Source of the DNA: Candidatus Makaraimicrobium thalassicum
Lineage (GTDB): Bacteria > Omnitrophota > Gorgyraeia > Tantalellales > Tantalellaceae
Length of the DNA stretch: 37,003 nucleotides
NCBI GenBank assembly: GCA_003644505.1
Contig: QNCM01000014.1
Coordinates: forward strand, 1-37,003
Direction of reading: 5' to 3'
Shown here piece after piece: positions 25,415-33,174 of this stretch (positions are counted from its first letter, which is position 1; every line of letters starts with the position of its first letter). The translations under genes were made by a program, and so were the position numbers. The notes under the pieces were generated by a model that ran no database searches, was not told where the DNA came from, and worked only from the letters and a program-made list of their open reading frames with translations.

Positions 25415-27520
25415 ATGAATATTCTACAACTTGTTCCTAAACTGAATATCGGCGGGGTGGAAAAAGGTACCGTGGAGGTGGCCCGTTATCTGACGCTTAA
25501 GGGGCATAAGGCGGTGGTTGTTTCCGGAGGGGGCGTATTTGAGAAAGATCTTGCCGCTATCGGGGCGCGCCACTATACATTACCCGTAGGGCGCAAGAAC
25601 CCACTTATCATGGTTTATTGCTGTTTCCGGCTCAGACACGTGATCAGGAAAGAGAGTATAGATATCGTTCATGCCAGAAGCAGGATCCCCGCGCTTATCG
25701 GGTATTTTGCGGCAAGGTCCACTGACAGGACGTTCATAACCACCGCTCACGGACAGTACAGGAAGCATCTTATCAGCAGGGTAATGGGATGGGGAAAGAT
25801 GGTTATTACCGCCAATGAGACAATGGCGAGATACATGAAGGAGAATTTCGGCGTCCCCCTCCGGAAAATAACCATTATCCCGAGAGGCGTTGATCTGAAG
25901 AGATTTTCGTTTACCCTCCCGTCAACGAAAAAAGGGAAGACTTTCCGAGTCGGCATGATATGCAGGTTTACTCCGCTGAAAGGGCATCTGGATTTCCTCA
26001 AGGCCGTATCGTACGTTTCAAGGAAAATGAACAATGTGGAAGTGGTCCTGATGGGCGAGAAGTCTTCCGCGAAGAAAGAATACATAAAAAAGATCGAACT
26101 GACAATGCGGCGCCTCATGTTGGGCGGTATCGTTGAATTCAAGGACAGCAACGAAGACGTTTCGGAAGTATTGAAAAGTCTGGACGTCCTGGTTTCAGCG
26201 AACAGGGAACAGGAAGCTTTTGGGCGTTCTATCATCGAAGCTCAGGCCAGCGGCGTTCCCGTAGTCGCTACAAGAGTGGGCGGGGTCGTAGAGAATATCG
26301 AAGACGGCGTGACCGGACTGTTGTGTGAACCCATGAACCCGTTGGATATGGCCGATAAGATCCTGCGCTATGCGGAGGATCCGAAGCTGGTGAGGAAGGT
26401 ATCTCAAACCGGCAGAAAGCATGTGGCGAAGAGTTATTCTGTGGATAAGGCGCTGGAAATGACGGTGGAGGCATATTCCCGCGTGCTCAAAGAGAAGAAT
26501 ATCCTTATTTTCAAAATAAGCTCACTCGGCGATATCATTCTCGCGATACCTTCCATTCGCGCCATTAGAAAAAGGTTCCGGGGCGCGCGTATCAAGATAC
26601 TTGTTGATGTCCATTTCAGGGAGGTCCTGGACAATTGTCCCTACGTGGATGAGGTTATTACGTGCGATTTTATCAGGGGCAGGGACAGAGGGCCTGGATT
26701 CCTGAAACTGGCGGGGAGATTACGGTCCGAGGATTTTGATATTTCCATAGACTTCCAGAATAGCCGCAGAAGCCATGTACTGGCCTTTTTGAGTATGGTT
26801 TCCGAAAGGTATGGATATGATAACGGTAAATTGAGCTTTCTTCTCAACCGCAGGATCAGTCTTCCTTCCGGGCCCCTGGGGCCGGTGGAACACCAGGCGT
26901 ATATCCTGGGGCTTCTGGGGATTACGGGTCTGGAACATCATCTTGAGCTGTGGCCGGGAAGGAGCAGCGAGGAATGGGCGAAAAAATTTTTAAAGAACAG
27001 CTGGTTAAAAAAAAATCAGAAACTGGTCGCTATCAGCCTTTCGGCCAGCAAGCGCTGGAAGACAAAGAACTGGGGGATACCGGCCATGGCGGAACTGACC
27101 GAGATGCTTGCCAGAGAAAAAGGCATGCGGGTTGTTCTTCTGGGAACTGATGATGACAGGACCCATGCCATGGAGTTAATGAGGAAAACAGCCGCAAAAC
27201 CTATTGACGCTGTGGGCCAGACCAGTATTTCACGGCTTATCAGTCTTGTTAAACGCTGCAATGCACTGGTTACCGGCGACAGCGCGCCCATGCATATCGC
27301 GGCGGCTACAGGAACACCGTTCGTGGCGCTTTTCGGGCCGACCGATCCCGAACGACACCTGCCTCCGTCCAGGAATCAGCCGTCCAGGAATCAGCGGGTC
27401 TTATACAAGCGGATAAAGTGCGCCCCGTGCTACAGGCCGGCATGCCCGAGGAACATAAGATGCATGACATCCATAAAACCCGTGGAAGTCTTTGATGCCT
27501 TGATGGAAATAATAAAATAG
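25415..27520 (+). CDS. Bifunctional GT4 and GT9 glycosyltransferase fusion
   Basis: A 701-residue two-enzyme protein. Residues 1 to about 358 are a GT4 glycosyltransferase: VPKLNIGGVEKGTVEVARYL at the start and the EX7E motif at Glu267/Glu275 (EAFGRSIIEAQASGVP). Residues about 361-700 are a GT9 ADP-heptosyltransferase-like unit with ILIFKISSLGDIILAIPSIRAI, SLSASKRWKTKNW, VTGDSAPMHIAAATGTPFVALFGPT, and a cysteine cluster near the C-terminus (CAPCYRPACPRNIRC). It would add two consecutive sugars to LPS core. Near the end, a 15-base tandem duplication (27366-27395) gives a five-residue repeat. An A9 tract lies at 27007-27015. The gene follows the fusion above by 6 bases. Confidence 0.88.
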   Translation: MNILQLVPKLNIGGVEKGTVEVARYLTLKGHKAVVVSGGGVFEKDLAAIGARHYTLPVGRKNPLIMVYCCFRLRHVIRKESIDIVHARSRIPALIGYFAARSTDRTFITTAHGQYRKHLISRVMGWGKMVITANETMARYMKENFGVPLRKITIIPRGVDLKRFSFTLPSTKKGKTFRVGMICRFTPLKGHLDFLKAVSYVSRKMNNVEVVLMGEKSSAKKEYIKKIELTMRRLMLGGIVEFKDSNEDVSEVLKSLDVLVSANREQEAFGRSIIEAQASGVPVVATRVGGVVENIEDGVTGLLCEPMNPLDMADKILRYAEDPKLVRKVSQTGRKHVAKSYSVDKALEMTVEAYSRVLKEKNILIFKISSLGDIILAIPSIRAIRKRFRGARIKILVDVHFREVLDNCPYVDEVITCDFIRGRDRGPGFLKLAGRLRSEDFDISIDFQNSRRSHVLAFLSMVSERYGYDNGKLSFLLNRRISLPSGPLGPVEHQAYILGLLGITGLEHHLELWPGRSSEEWAKKFLKNSWLKKNQKLVAISLSASKRWKTKNWGIPAMAELTEMLAREKGMRVVLLGTDDDRTHAMELMRKTAAKPIDAVGQTSISRLISLVKRCNALVTGDSAPMHIAAATGTPFVALFGPTDPERHLPPSRNQPSRNQRVLYKRIKCAPCYRPACPRNIRCMTSIKPVEVFDALMEIIK
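27366..27395 (+). repeat. 15-bp tandem duplication inside the GT4-GT9 gene
   Basis: CGTCCAGGAATCAGC occurs twice in direct contact. It keeps the frame and repeats five residues (PSRNQ) in the loop after the GT9 sugar-nucleotide site. It looks like a recent slippage event. Confidence 0.8.
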
Positions 27521-27547
27521 CCGTTAGCCGTTAGTGAATGACTGAAC

Positions 27548-28675
27548 ATGAGGATACTTCTCTTAACGACACATTTGAATATAGGCGGTATCGGTGTCTA
27601 TACCGCCAATCTGGCAAGGTATCTTAAAAAACGAGGGGTGGATGTCACCGTTGCATCCAGCGGCGGAGACCTTGAGGATACCCTGGCGGAAGGCGGAGTC
27701 CCGCATATTAAAATAGATATAAGAACCAAGTCCGAGTTCGGGATCAAGGTCTGGAAGGCATTGCCGGTCCTGGCGGGGGTGATCAGGGACGGGGGTTTCC
27801 ATATCTTACATGCGCAGACACGCGTGGCGCAGGTACTGGGATATTTTGCGGGCAGGATCACAAGGGTTCCGTTCGTGTCAACATGTCACGGGTTTTTCAA
27901 ATACCGCAGACTGTCACGCAGATTTTTTCCCTGCTGGGGAGAAAAGGTTATCGCGATAAGTAAGAGCGTGCGTAAGCATCTTTTAGAGGATTTTTGTCTT
28001 TCCTCCGGCCGCGTTGTCCTGATCTACAATGGGATAGAGCTGGAACGTTATATCGCCGGCAGGGTCACCAGGGATCACGATCTTATACGAAGCATGGGGC
28101 TGGCTGGAGATACGGCGATCATAGGGGCCGTGGGCCGGCTTTCGTCCGTAAAAGGGTTTAAGTACCTTATCAGCGCTTTTAAAGATGTTATTTCCCGGGA
28201 TCGCAGCGTTCCGGCTGGCGGCGTTCGGCTGCTGATCGTGGGGGAAGGCCCTGAGAAAGGCATCCTGCAGGAACAGATCCGGAAACTCGGTATCGCGGAC
28301 AGTGTCTTCTTGACCCCGGGCAGTATGCCGCTGGAAAAATATCTGTCTCTTTTGGATATCTTTTGCCTGCCGTCAGTGCATGAGGGATTGGGGCTGTCCT
28401 TAATGGAAGCCATGGCCGCGGGCCGGGCATGTATCGCGAGTGATGTCGGAGGGCTGTCGGAACTGATCACGTCTGAAGAGAACGGGATCCTTGTCCCGCC
28501 GAAAGACCCGAAAGCTTTAATGGCCGCCATATTACGCCTGCTGAAGGATGACAGGTTCAGGCGGCGGCTGGGGGATAACGCGCGGAAAAAAGCCGCGGAC
28601 AGTTTTTCCATCAATGAGAGTGTCGCGCAGACTCTCGAAGTGTATCGGGAAGTAGCCGGAGGCAGACATGGGTAA
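27548..28675 (+). CDS. GT4 family glycosyltransferase
   Basis: A 375-residue GT-B retaining glycosyltransferase related to the GT4 half of the preceding gene. It has TTHLNIGGIGVYTANLARYL, a first-domain STCHGFFKYR, IYNGIELERY, GAVGRLSSVKGFKYLI, LIVGEGPEKG, and HEGLGLSLMEAMAAGRACIAS with an EX7E motif. The donor and acceptor cannot be told from the sequence; LPS core or O-antigen is likely from context. The short gap before it has the tandem CCGTTAG pair at 27521-27534. It overlaps the next gene by 8 bases. Confidence 0.88.
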   Translation: MRILLLTTHLNIGGIGVYTANLARYLKKRGVDVTVASSGGDLEDTLAEGGVPHIKIDIRTKSEFGIKVWKALPVLAGVIRDGGFHILHAQTRVAQVLGYFAGRITRVPFVSTCHGFFKYRRLSRRFFPCWGEKVIAISKSVRKHLLEDFCLSSGRVVLIYNGIELERYIAGRVTRDHDLIRSMGLAGDTAIIGAVGRLSSVKGFKYLISAFKDVISRDRSVPAGGVRLLIVGEGPEKGILQEQIRKLGIADSVFLTPGSMPLEKYLSLLDIFCLPSVHEGLGLSLMEAMAAGRACIASDVGGLSELITSEENGILVPPKDPKALMAAILRLLKDDRFRRRLGDNARKKAADSFSINESVAQTLEVYREVAGGRHG

Positions 28676-29687
28676 ACCCGGACGAATACTTGTTTTCGAA
28701 CTGAACTGGATGGGTGATATCCTGTTCTCATTTCCTTTTATACGCGCGCTCAGAAAGGCTTTTCCTGAGGCGCGCATAGCCTGCGCGATCGTGCCGCAAT
28801 ATAAAAATTTACTTATGAATAATCCATGGATAAACGATGTGTATACGCTTTCCGATGACTGTAACCTTTTATCCATACCGGAAAAACTGGCGTTTATCAT
28901 GAAGATAAAAAAACAGGGATTTGATACCTGTTTTTTTCTTAAACCTTCCAGGACGAAAGCTGTTATGGCGGCGGTGTCAGGGATCTCCAGCCGTATCGGG
29001 TTTGAAGGAAAAAAGACGCTGCTGACGAAGAAAGTGAAGATACCGGCGGGTCATCCGCACCGGGCTCATCAGATCCTGGCACTGGCGGCAGCGGCAGGCG
29101 CTGCAGAAACGGACAGCACCTATGAATATTTCGTCAGGAAAGAAGATGAAGATCGGGCCGCTGTGCTGCTCTCTGAAGCCGGAGGAGGCGCCCGGCGGAT
29201 AGTAGCGATTAACCCCGGCGGGAACTGGGATGCGAAGCGATGGCCGCCGGGGAATTTTGCTGAACTGGCGCGGAGGCTCATTGACCGTTTCAATGATGTT
29301 GAGTTGATGATAACCGGCGCTGGAAAGGATATTGAGCTTGCCCGGGATATAGTTTCAGGGGCCGGAAATGACAGGTGTTATACGGTATCGGGTAAAACAG
29401 GGGTAAATGAACTGGCGGCTTTATTCAAGAGATGCGTTCTCGTGATAAGCGCTGATTCAGGGCCCCTTCATCTTGCTTCGGCTGTCGGAGCCACCACAAT
29501 AGGGCTTTTCGGGCCCACGTCCCGCAGGATAACCGGCCCCTGCGGAAAAGGAAAAAACATCGTTATCTCTAAAGATATTGATTGCAGGATCCCCTGTTAT
29601 ATCCGGGAATGTAAGAAGGATTATTTATGCATGAAGTCAATCACCGCCGGCGAGGTCTTTGAAGCCGCAGAACGGGTGCTGTCTTAG
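28668..29687 (+). CDS. GT9 ADP-heptosyltransferase family protein, paralogue 1
   Basis: A 339-residue WaaF-like glycosyltransferase that would move heptose from ADP-heptose to the LPS inner core. LVFELNWMGDILFSFPFIRALR, IVAINPGGNWDAKRWPPGNFAEL, VISADSGPLHLASAVGATTIGLFGPT are family signatures, the last forming the ADP-heptose site. The C-terminal tail has four Cys (CRIPC, C, C), shared by the other GT9 proteins here. Eight-base overlap with the GT4 gene suggests coupled translation. Confidence 0.9.
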   Translation: MGKPGRILVFELNWMGDILFSFPFIRALRKAFPEARIACAIVPQYKNLLMNNPWINDVYTLSDDCNLLSIPEKLAFIMKIKKQGFDTCFFLKPSRTKAVMAAVSGISSRIGFEGKKTLLTKKVKIPAGHPHRAHQILALAAAAGAAETDSTYEYFVRKEDEDRAAVLLSEAGGGARRIVAINPGGNWDAKRWPPGNFAELARRLIDRFNDVELMITGAGKDIELARDIVSGAGNDRCYTVSGKTGVNELAALFKRCVLVISADSGPLHLASAVGATTIGLFGPTSRRITGPCGKGKNIVISKDIDCRIPCYIRECKKDYLCMKSITAGEVFEAAERVLS

Positions 29688-29697
29688 CCTGTATTTC

Positions 29698-29726
29698 CGA
29701 TGCGGGATCGGACGATGCGGGATTGG
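29698..29726 (+). repeat. Tandem copies of the CGATGCGGGATCGG repeat
   Basis: One exact copy (29698-29711) and one with a single change (29713-29726) lie side by side in the gap after GT9 paralogue 1. The following AAGCCGCAAGCGAAATTTAC (29727-29746) resembles the tail after the hairpin copy at 14203. In-frame ATGs inside the repeat can extend the next ORF, but they are unlikely starts. Confidence 0.72.
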
Positions 29727-29765
29727 AAGCCGCAAGCGAAATTTACAAGCCGCAGAATACGGATC

Positions 29766-30809
29766 ATGAAGATAGATAAGGAAAGGGTCAGGTCGATCCT
29801 TTTTATAACCCTGAGCAACCTGGGGGATATAATACTGACGATCCCTGTCCTTGAAAAACTGCGCCATGGATTCCCCGAAGCGTATATAGATGTCATAACA
29901 GGCGCGCCCGGGAAAGATATCTTCGTCTCCTATCCTGCCGTGAGGGAAGTTGCCGTTCCGAAAAAGCCCCGGTCTTTCGGGAAAAGGATGCTGCAGATCA
30001 TCGAGCTGCGGCGCAGGAGATACGATCTGGTAGTGGATTTGAAAAATTCCCTTGTCCCGTATGTCATCGGCGCGAGATTCCACTCGCGGCTGTTCGTGTC
30101 TCTGATGAATGGCCGGGATTTACCCGGATCCGGAAGGATATCCCCTGTCAGGCACAAAAAAGAGGAGCATCTTTCAAGACTGCTTGGTTTGGGGATAGAC
30201 CCGCTTTTTGATGCCGGTTTTTTTATACCGGTGACCGATGAGGAAAAAAGCCGGGTCACTGAGATGATGGATTCAGGAGAGGGGAAAAAGGCGGTTATAC
30301 TGAATCCCGGCGCGAAGAGCCACCTTAAAAGATGGGATGCGGTGAAATACGCCGGACTGGCGGACAGGTTAGTCTCGGAACTTGGATGCAGGGTGTTTGT
30401 GACGGGCAGCGATGAGGACAGGGAAACGGTCCAATGGGTCACCTCCCGGATGAAGAGGCCGGTTATGGATTTATGCTGCAGGACCTCCATAGGCGCCCTT
30501 TTGGAGCTGATGAGCCGCGTTGATCTTGTGATAACCAATGACAGCGCTCCTCTGCATGTGGCAAGCGCCGCCGGGGTTCCTACGATCGCTGTTTTCGGCC
30601 CTTCCGATGAGCGCAAATACGGCCCCCTGGCTGAGAGAAGCATAGTCGTCAAGCCGGGAGTTTCATGCCGTCCGTGCGGCAGGGCGCGCTGCGCTAGAGG
30701 CCGGGTAAACGGGTGTATATCCGGAGTGGAGATCGACGAGGTTTTTCAGGCAGCCAGGGAATTGCTGGAAGGGGAGAACAGGAGGCAGTATGGGCGGGAT
30801 AGTCATTAA
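29766..30809 (+). CDS. GT9 ADP-heptosyltransferase family protein, paralogue 2
   Basis: A 347-residue GT9 protein from ATG 29766, where the family N-terminus (ILFITLSNLGDIILTIPVLEKL) begins soon after. An ATG at 29700 would add residues encoded by the dispersed repeat and is rejected. It has ILNPGAKSHLKRWDAVKYAGL, VITNDSAPLHVASAAGVPTIAVFGPS and the cysteine tail CRPCGRARCARG...C. It overlaps the macro-domain gene by 20 bases. Which heptose or other sugar it adds is unknown. No strong Shine-Dalgarno sequence is seen. Confidence 0.87.
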   Translation: MKIDKERVRSILFITLSNLGDIILTIPVLEKLRHGFPEAYIDVITGAPGKDIFVSYPAVREVAVPKKPRSFGKRMLQIIELRRRRYDLVVDLKNSLVPYVIGARFHSRLFVSLMNGRDLPGSGRISPVRHKKEEHLSRLLGLGIDPLFDAGFFIPVTDEEKSRVTEMMDSGEGKKAVILNPGAKSHLKRWDAVKYAGLADRLVSELGCRVFVTGSDEDRETVQWVTSRMKRPVMDLCCRTSIGALLELMSRVDLVITNDSAPLHVASAAGVPTIAVFGPSDERKYGPLAERSIVVKPGVSCRPCGRARCARGRVNGCISGVEIDEVFQAARELLEGENRRQYGRDSH

Positions 30810-31302
30810 ACAGGGTGACATTACCGGCGAAGACGTGGACGTTATCGTAAACGCGGCCAATACGGGCCTCAGGGGAGGAGGCGGTGTGGACGGCGCTATC
30901 CACAGGGCAGCAGGCCCCTCGGTAATGGACGAATGCAGAAAGATAGGCGGATGCAAGACAGGTTCCGCTGTTGTTACGAACGCGGGCAGTCTTAAGGCTG
31001 ACAGGATCATCCATACCCCCGGACCTGTCTGGCGCGGCGGGAACGCGGGAGAAGCGGAACTTTTGAGGGATTGTTATAAAAACAGTTTTTCTCTGGCCGT
31101 GGAGAACGGCTTGAGGACCATAGCCTTCCCCTCCATAAGCACGGGAATATACGGATACCCTGTCGAAAAAGCCGCCAGGATCGCGCTGGAAGAAGGAATA
31201 AAGCGCATTGACGATTTTGAGGAGATACGGTATATATGTTTTTCCCCGGCGGATTATCGAATATACCGGCATACTCATGAGGAATTGACGAAAACGAGAT
31301 GA
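30790..31302 (+). CDS. Macro-domain protein, YmdB/MacroD type
   Basis: A 170-residue stand-alone macro domain. GDITGEDVDVIVNAANTGL, GGGGVDGAIHRAAG and FPSISTGIYGYPVEKAA form the ADP-ribose pocket; Asn21 and the GGGVDGAIH loop are those of hydrolytic MacroD proteins, which remove ADP-ribose from proteins or deacetylate O-acetyl-ADP-ribose. A strong Shine-Dalgarno sequence (GGAGG, 30781-30785) precedes the ATG, and the gene overlaps both neighbours (20 bases upstream, 4 downstream). Such tight placement within glycosyltransferase genes, whose donor is ADP-heptose, suggests, as inference only, a role with ADP-sugars. Confidence 0.93.
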   Translation: MGGIVIKQGDITGEDVDVIVNAANTGLRGGGGVDGAIHRAAGPSVMDECRKIGGCKTGSAVVTNAGSLKADRIIHTPGPVWRGGNAGEAELLRDCYKNSFSLAVENGLRTIAFPSISTGIYGYPVEKAARIALEEGIKRIDDFEEIRYICFSPADYRIYRHTHEELTKTR

Positions 31303-33173
31303 AAAGTCCGGTTAAAAAAGGCGCGATATTCGCGTCAATTGCGTTAATAATAGTTTTAGGTTTTGCCGTTTACGGCAATTCGCTGGGTGGGGATTTTCTG
31401 TGGGACGACGGTTATTTGGTAGAAGATAATGCCTACACAAGAGACTGGTCTCATACAGGGGATTTTTTTTCCGGGGAACAGTCAACAAAGACCATTGCCC
31501 CACAGTTCAGCTTCTATCGTCCGTTTCAGATGATCACTTACGTAATGGATTACTCATTATGGGGACTGGATGTAAGAGGGTATCATCTTACGAATATCCT
31601 GCTGCATGTTTCCGTGGCTCTGGCTCTTTTCTGGATGGTCAATATCCTTTTCGGGGATGTGCTGCTTTCTTTTCTGACAGGTCTTTTTTTCGTGACACAC
31701 CCGGTACATACTGAAGCGGTCAGCTATATCTCGGGCCGTTCAGATCCTCTCGCAGCGCTGTTCATGCTGCTTTGCTTCATATTTTATGTTAAAGAGCTTA
31801 ACTCGCAAAAGAAGCGCTTTTATTTCCTCATGATATTGGCCTATATCGGAGCGCTTCTATCCCGGGAAACCGCCATGATACTGGTGGCGCTATTATTGCT
31901 TTATCACTTTGTTTTTGGCAGGAAGATCGAGTTTAAGGGGTTTCTGTCGTTGTCAGGGATTACTTTTATATATATCCTGTTAAGGCTTACTGCTCTGCGG
32001 GGCCTTCTTGCCGTATCAGCCGTCCCGACCCATTTTTCCCAGAGGTTTCCCGGTTTTTTCGCGGCCATTACCGGTTACACGCGGCTTTTGACATTGCCGG
32101 TCCATCTTCATATGGAATACGGAGCTGAACTGTTCAAATTGAGCGAGCCTGAAACAATAACGGGGGTTCTGCTGGTGTTATTTTTCCTGGTCTATGCCTG
32201 GGGAAAAAGAAAGAGCAGTAAGTTGCTTTTTTTCTCCGTATTCTGGTTTTTCCTTGCGCTGCTGCCGGTTTCCAACCTTTATCCGGTTAATGCTTACATG
32301 GCGGAGCACTGGCTGTATCTGCCGTCCATAGGTTTTTTTTTATTATTGGCTGGGGGGGTATGCTGGCTTTACAGGAGCCGGTCACTGAAGATATGTTCCA
32401 TGGTTTTAATGATATACATACCGTTATTTTACGCTTATTCAACGGTCAAACAGAACGGCTATTGGAGCGATCGAATAACCTTCTATGAGCGGACATTGCG
32501 ATATGCCCCGGATAGTGTCCGGGTTCATAATAATCTCGGGAATGCATACCTGAAGGCGGGGAGAAAGGAGGAGGCCATAGCTTCATATAAGAACGCACTG
32601 GCGGTCGATCCGGGTTACGCGGAGGCATACTATAACCTTGGCAGCGTATACGTGGATACCGGCAGGAAAGAAGAGGCTATCTCCTTGTTCAAAAAAGCGG
32701 TAATGATCGATCCGGATTACGCGGAGGCATACTATAATCTTGGTAACGCGTATGTAGATACCGGCAGGGAAAAAGAAGCTATAGCTTTCTATGAGAAGGC
32801 CCTGGAGGTCGATCCGGATTACGCTGAGGCCTACAATAACCTTGGTGTCGCATACGCCGCTGCCGGCAGAAGAGATGAGGCCGTTGCTTCATACAGGAAG
32901 GCGCTGGCGATCAATCCGGCTCATGCGGGGGCATACACCAACCTCGGCATTGTATACGCTGCCGCCGGTAAGAACGAAGAAGCCATAGCCATGTATACAA
33001 AGGCGCTGCGGATCGACCCGGATTTTGCCGCGGCATATAACAACCTGGCGGCCGCGTATTATTATGAGGGGCAGTATGCCCGCGCGATCAGATATTGCGA
33101 TAAGGCGGTTAAGCTGGGGCTTAAGGTCCCTCCCAAACTTCTGGAAATGCTGGAGCCGTACAGAGAAGAATAG
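31299..33173 (+). CDS. TMTC-like membrane glycosyltransferase with TPR repeats
   Basis: A 624-residue membrane protein. The first about 400 residues hold about ten hydrophobic segments, with FLWDDGYLVEDN (Asp36, Asp37) in the first extracytoplasmic loop and FYRPFQMITYVMDYSLWG, as in TMTC/GT-C mannosyltransferase-like proteins (DUF1736 region). Residues about 408-612 form six tandem 34-residue tetratricopeptide repeats of the type AYYNLGNAYVDTGREKEAI. TMTC proteins in animals O-mannosylate cadherins; bacterial relatives are mostly uncharacterised. It starts inside the macro-domain stop (ATGA). T8, T9 and G7 tracts lie at 31463-31470, 32333-32341 and 32352-32358. Confidence 0.85.
   Translation: MKSPVKKGAIFASIALIIVLGFAVYGNSLGGDFLWDDGYLVEDNAYTRDWSHTGDFFSGEQSTKTIAPQFSFYRPFQMITYVMDYSLWGLDVRGYHLTNILLHVSVALALFWMVNILFGDVLLSFLTGLFFVTHPVHTEAVSYISGRSDPLAALFMLLCFIFYVKELNSQKKRFYFLMILAYIGALLSRETAMILVALLLLYHFVFGRKIEFKGFLSLSGITFIYILLRLTALRGLLAVSAVPTHFSQRFPGFFAAITGYTRLLTLPVHLHMEYGAELFKLSEPETITGVLLVLFFLVYAWGKRKSSKLLFFSVFWFFLALLPVSNLYPVNAYMAEHWLYLPSIGFFLLLAGGVCWLYRSRSLKICSMVLMIYIPLFYAYSTVKQNGYWSDRITFYERTLRYAPDSVRVHNNLGNAYLKAGRKEEAIASYKNALAVDPGYAEAYYNLGSVYVDTGRKEEAISLFKKAVMIDPDYAEAYYNLGNAYVDTGREKEAIAFYEKALEVDPDYAEAYNNLGVAYAAAGRRDEAVASYRKALAINPAHAGAYTNLGIVYAAAGKNEEAIAMYTKALRIDPDFAAAYNNLAAAYYYEGQYARAIRYCDKAVKLGLKVPPKLLEMLEPYREE
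32519..33120 (+). repeat. Six 102-bp coding tandem repeats (TPR units)
   Basis: The TPR units of the TMTC-like gene are repeated at the DNA level in 102-base steps. Several share runs such as GCGGAGGCATACTATAA (near 32620 and 32722). Such units can recombine and change repeat number. Confidence 0.8.
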
Positions 33174-33174
33174 C

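Noticed and set aside
29700-29765. Upstream ATG giving a longer GT9 paralogue 2
   Set aside because: The extra residues are encoded by the dispersed repeat, and the family N-terminus begins near ATG 29766.
32519-33120. Regular 102-bp repeats that could look like a CRISPR or satellite array
   Set aside because: The repeats stay in frame and translate to six canonical 34-residue TPR units, with no spacer pattern.
33025-33174. Longer start for GT9 paralogue 3
   Set aside because: It would overlap the TPR gene by about 150 bases in another frame and gives an arginine-rich, non-family extension.
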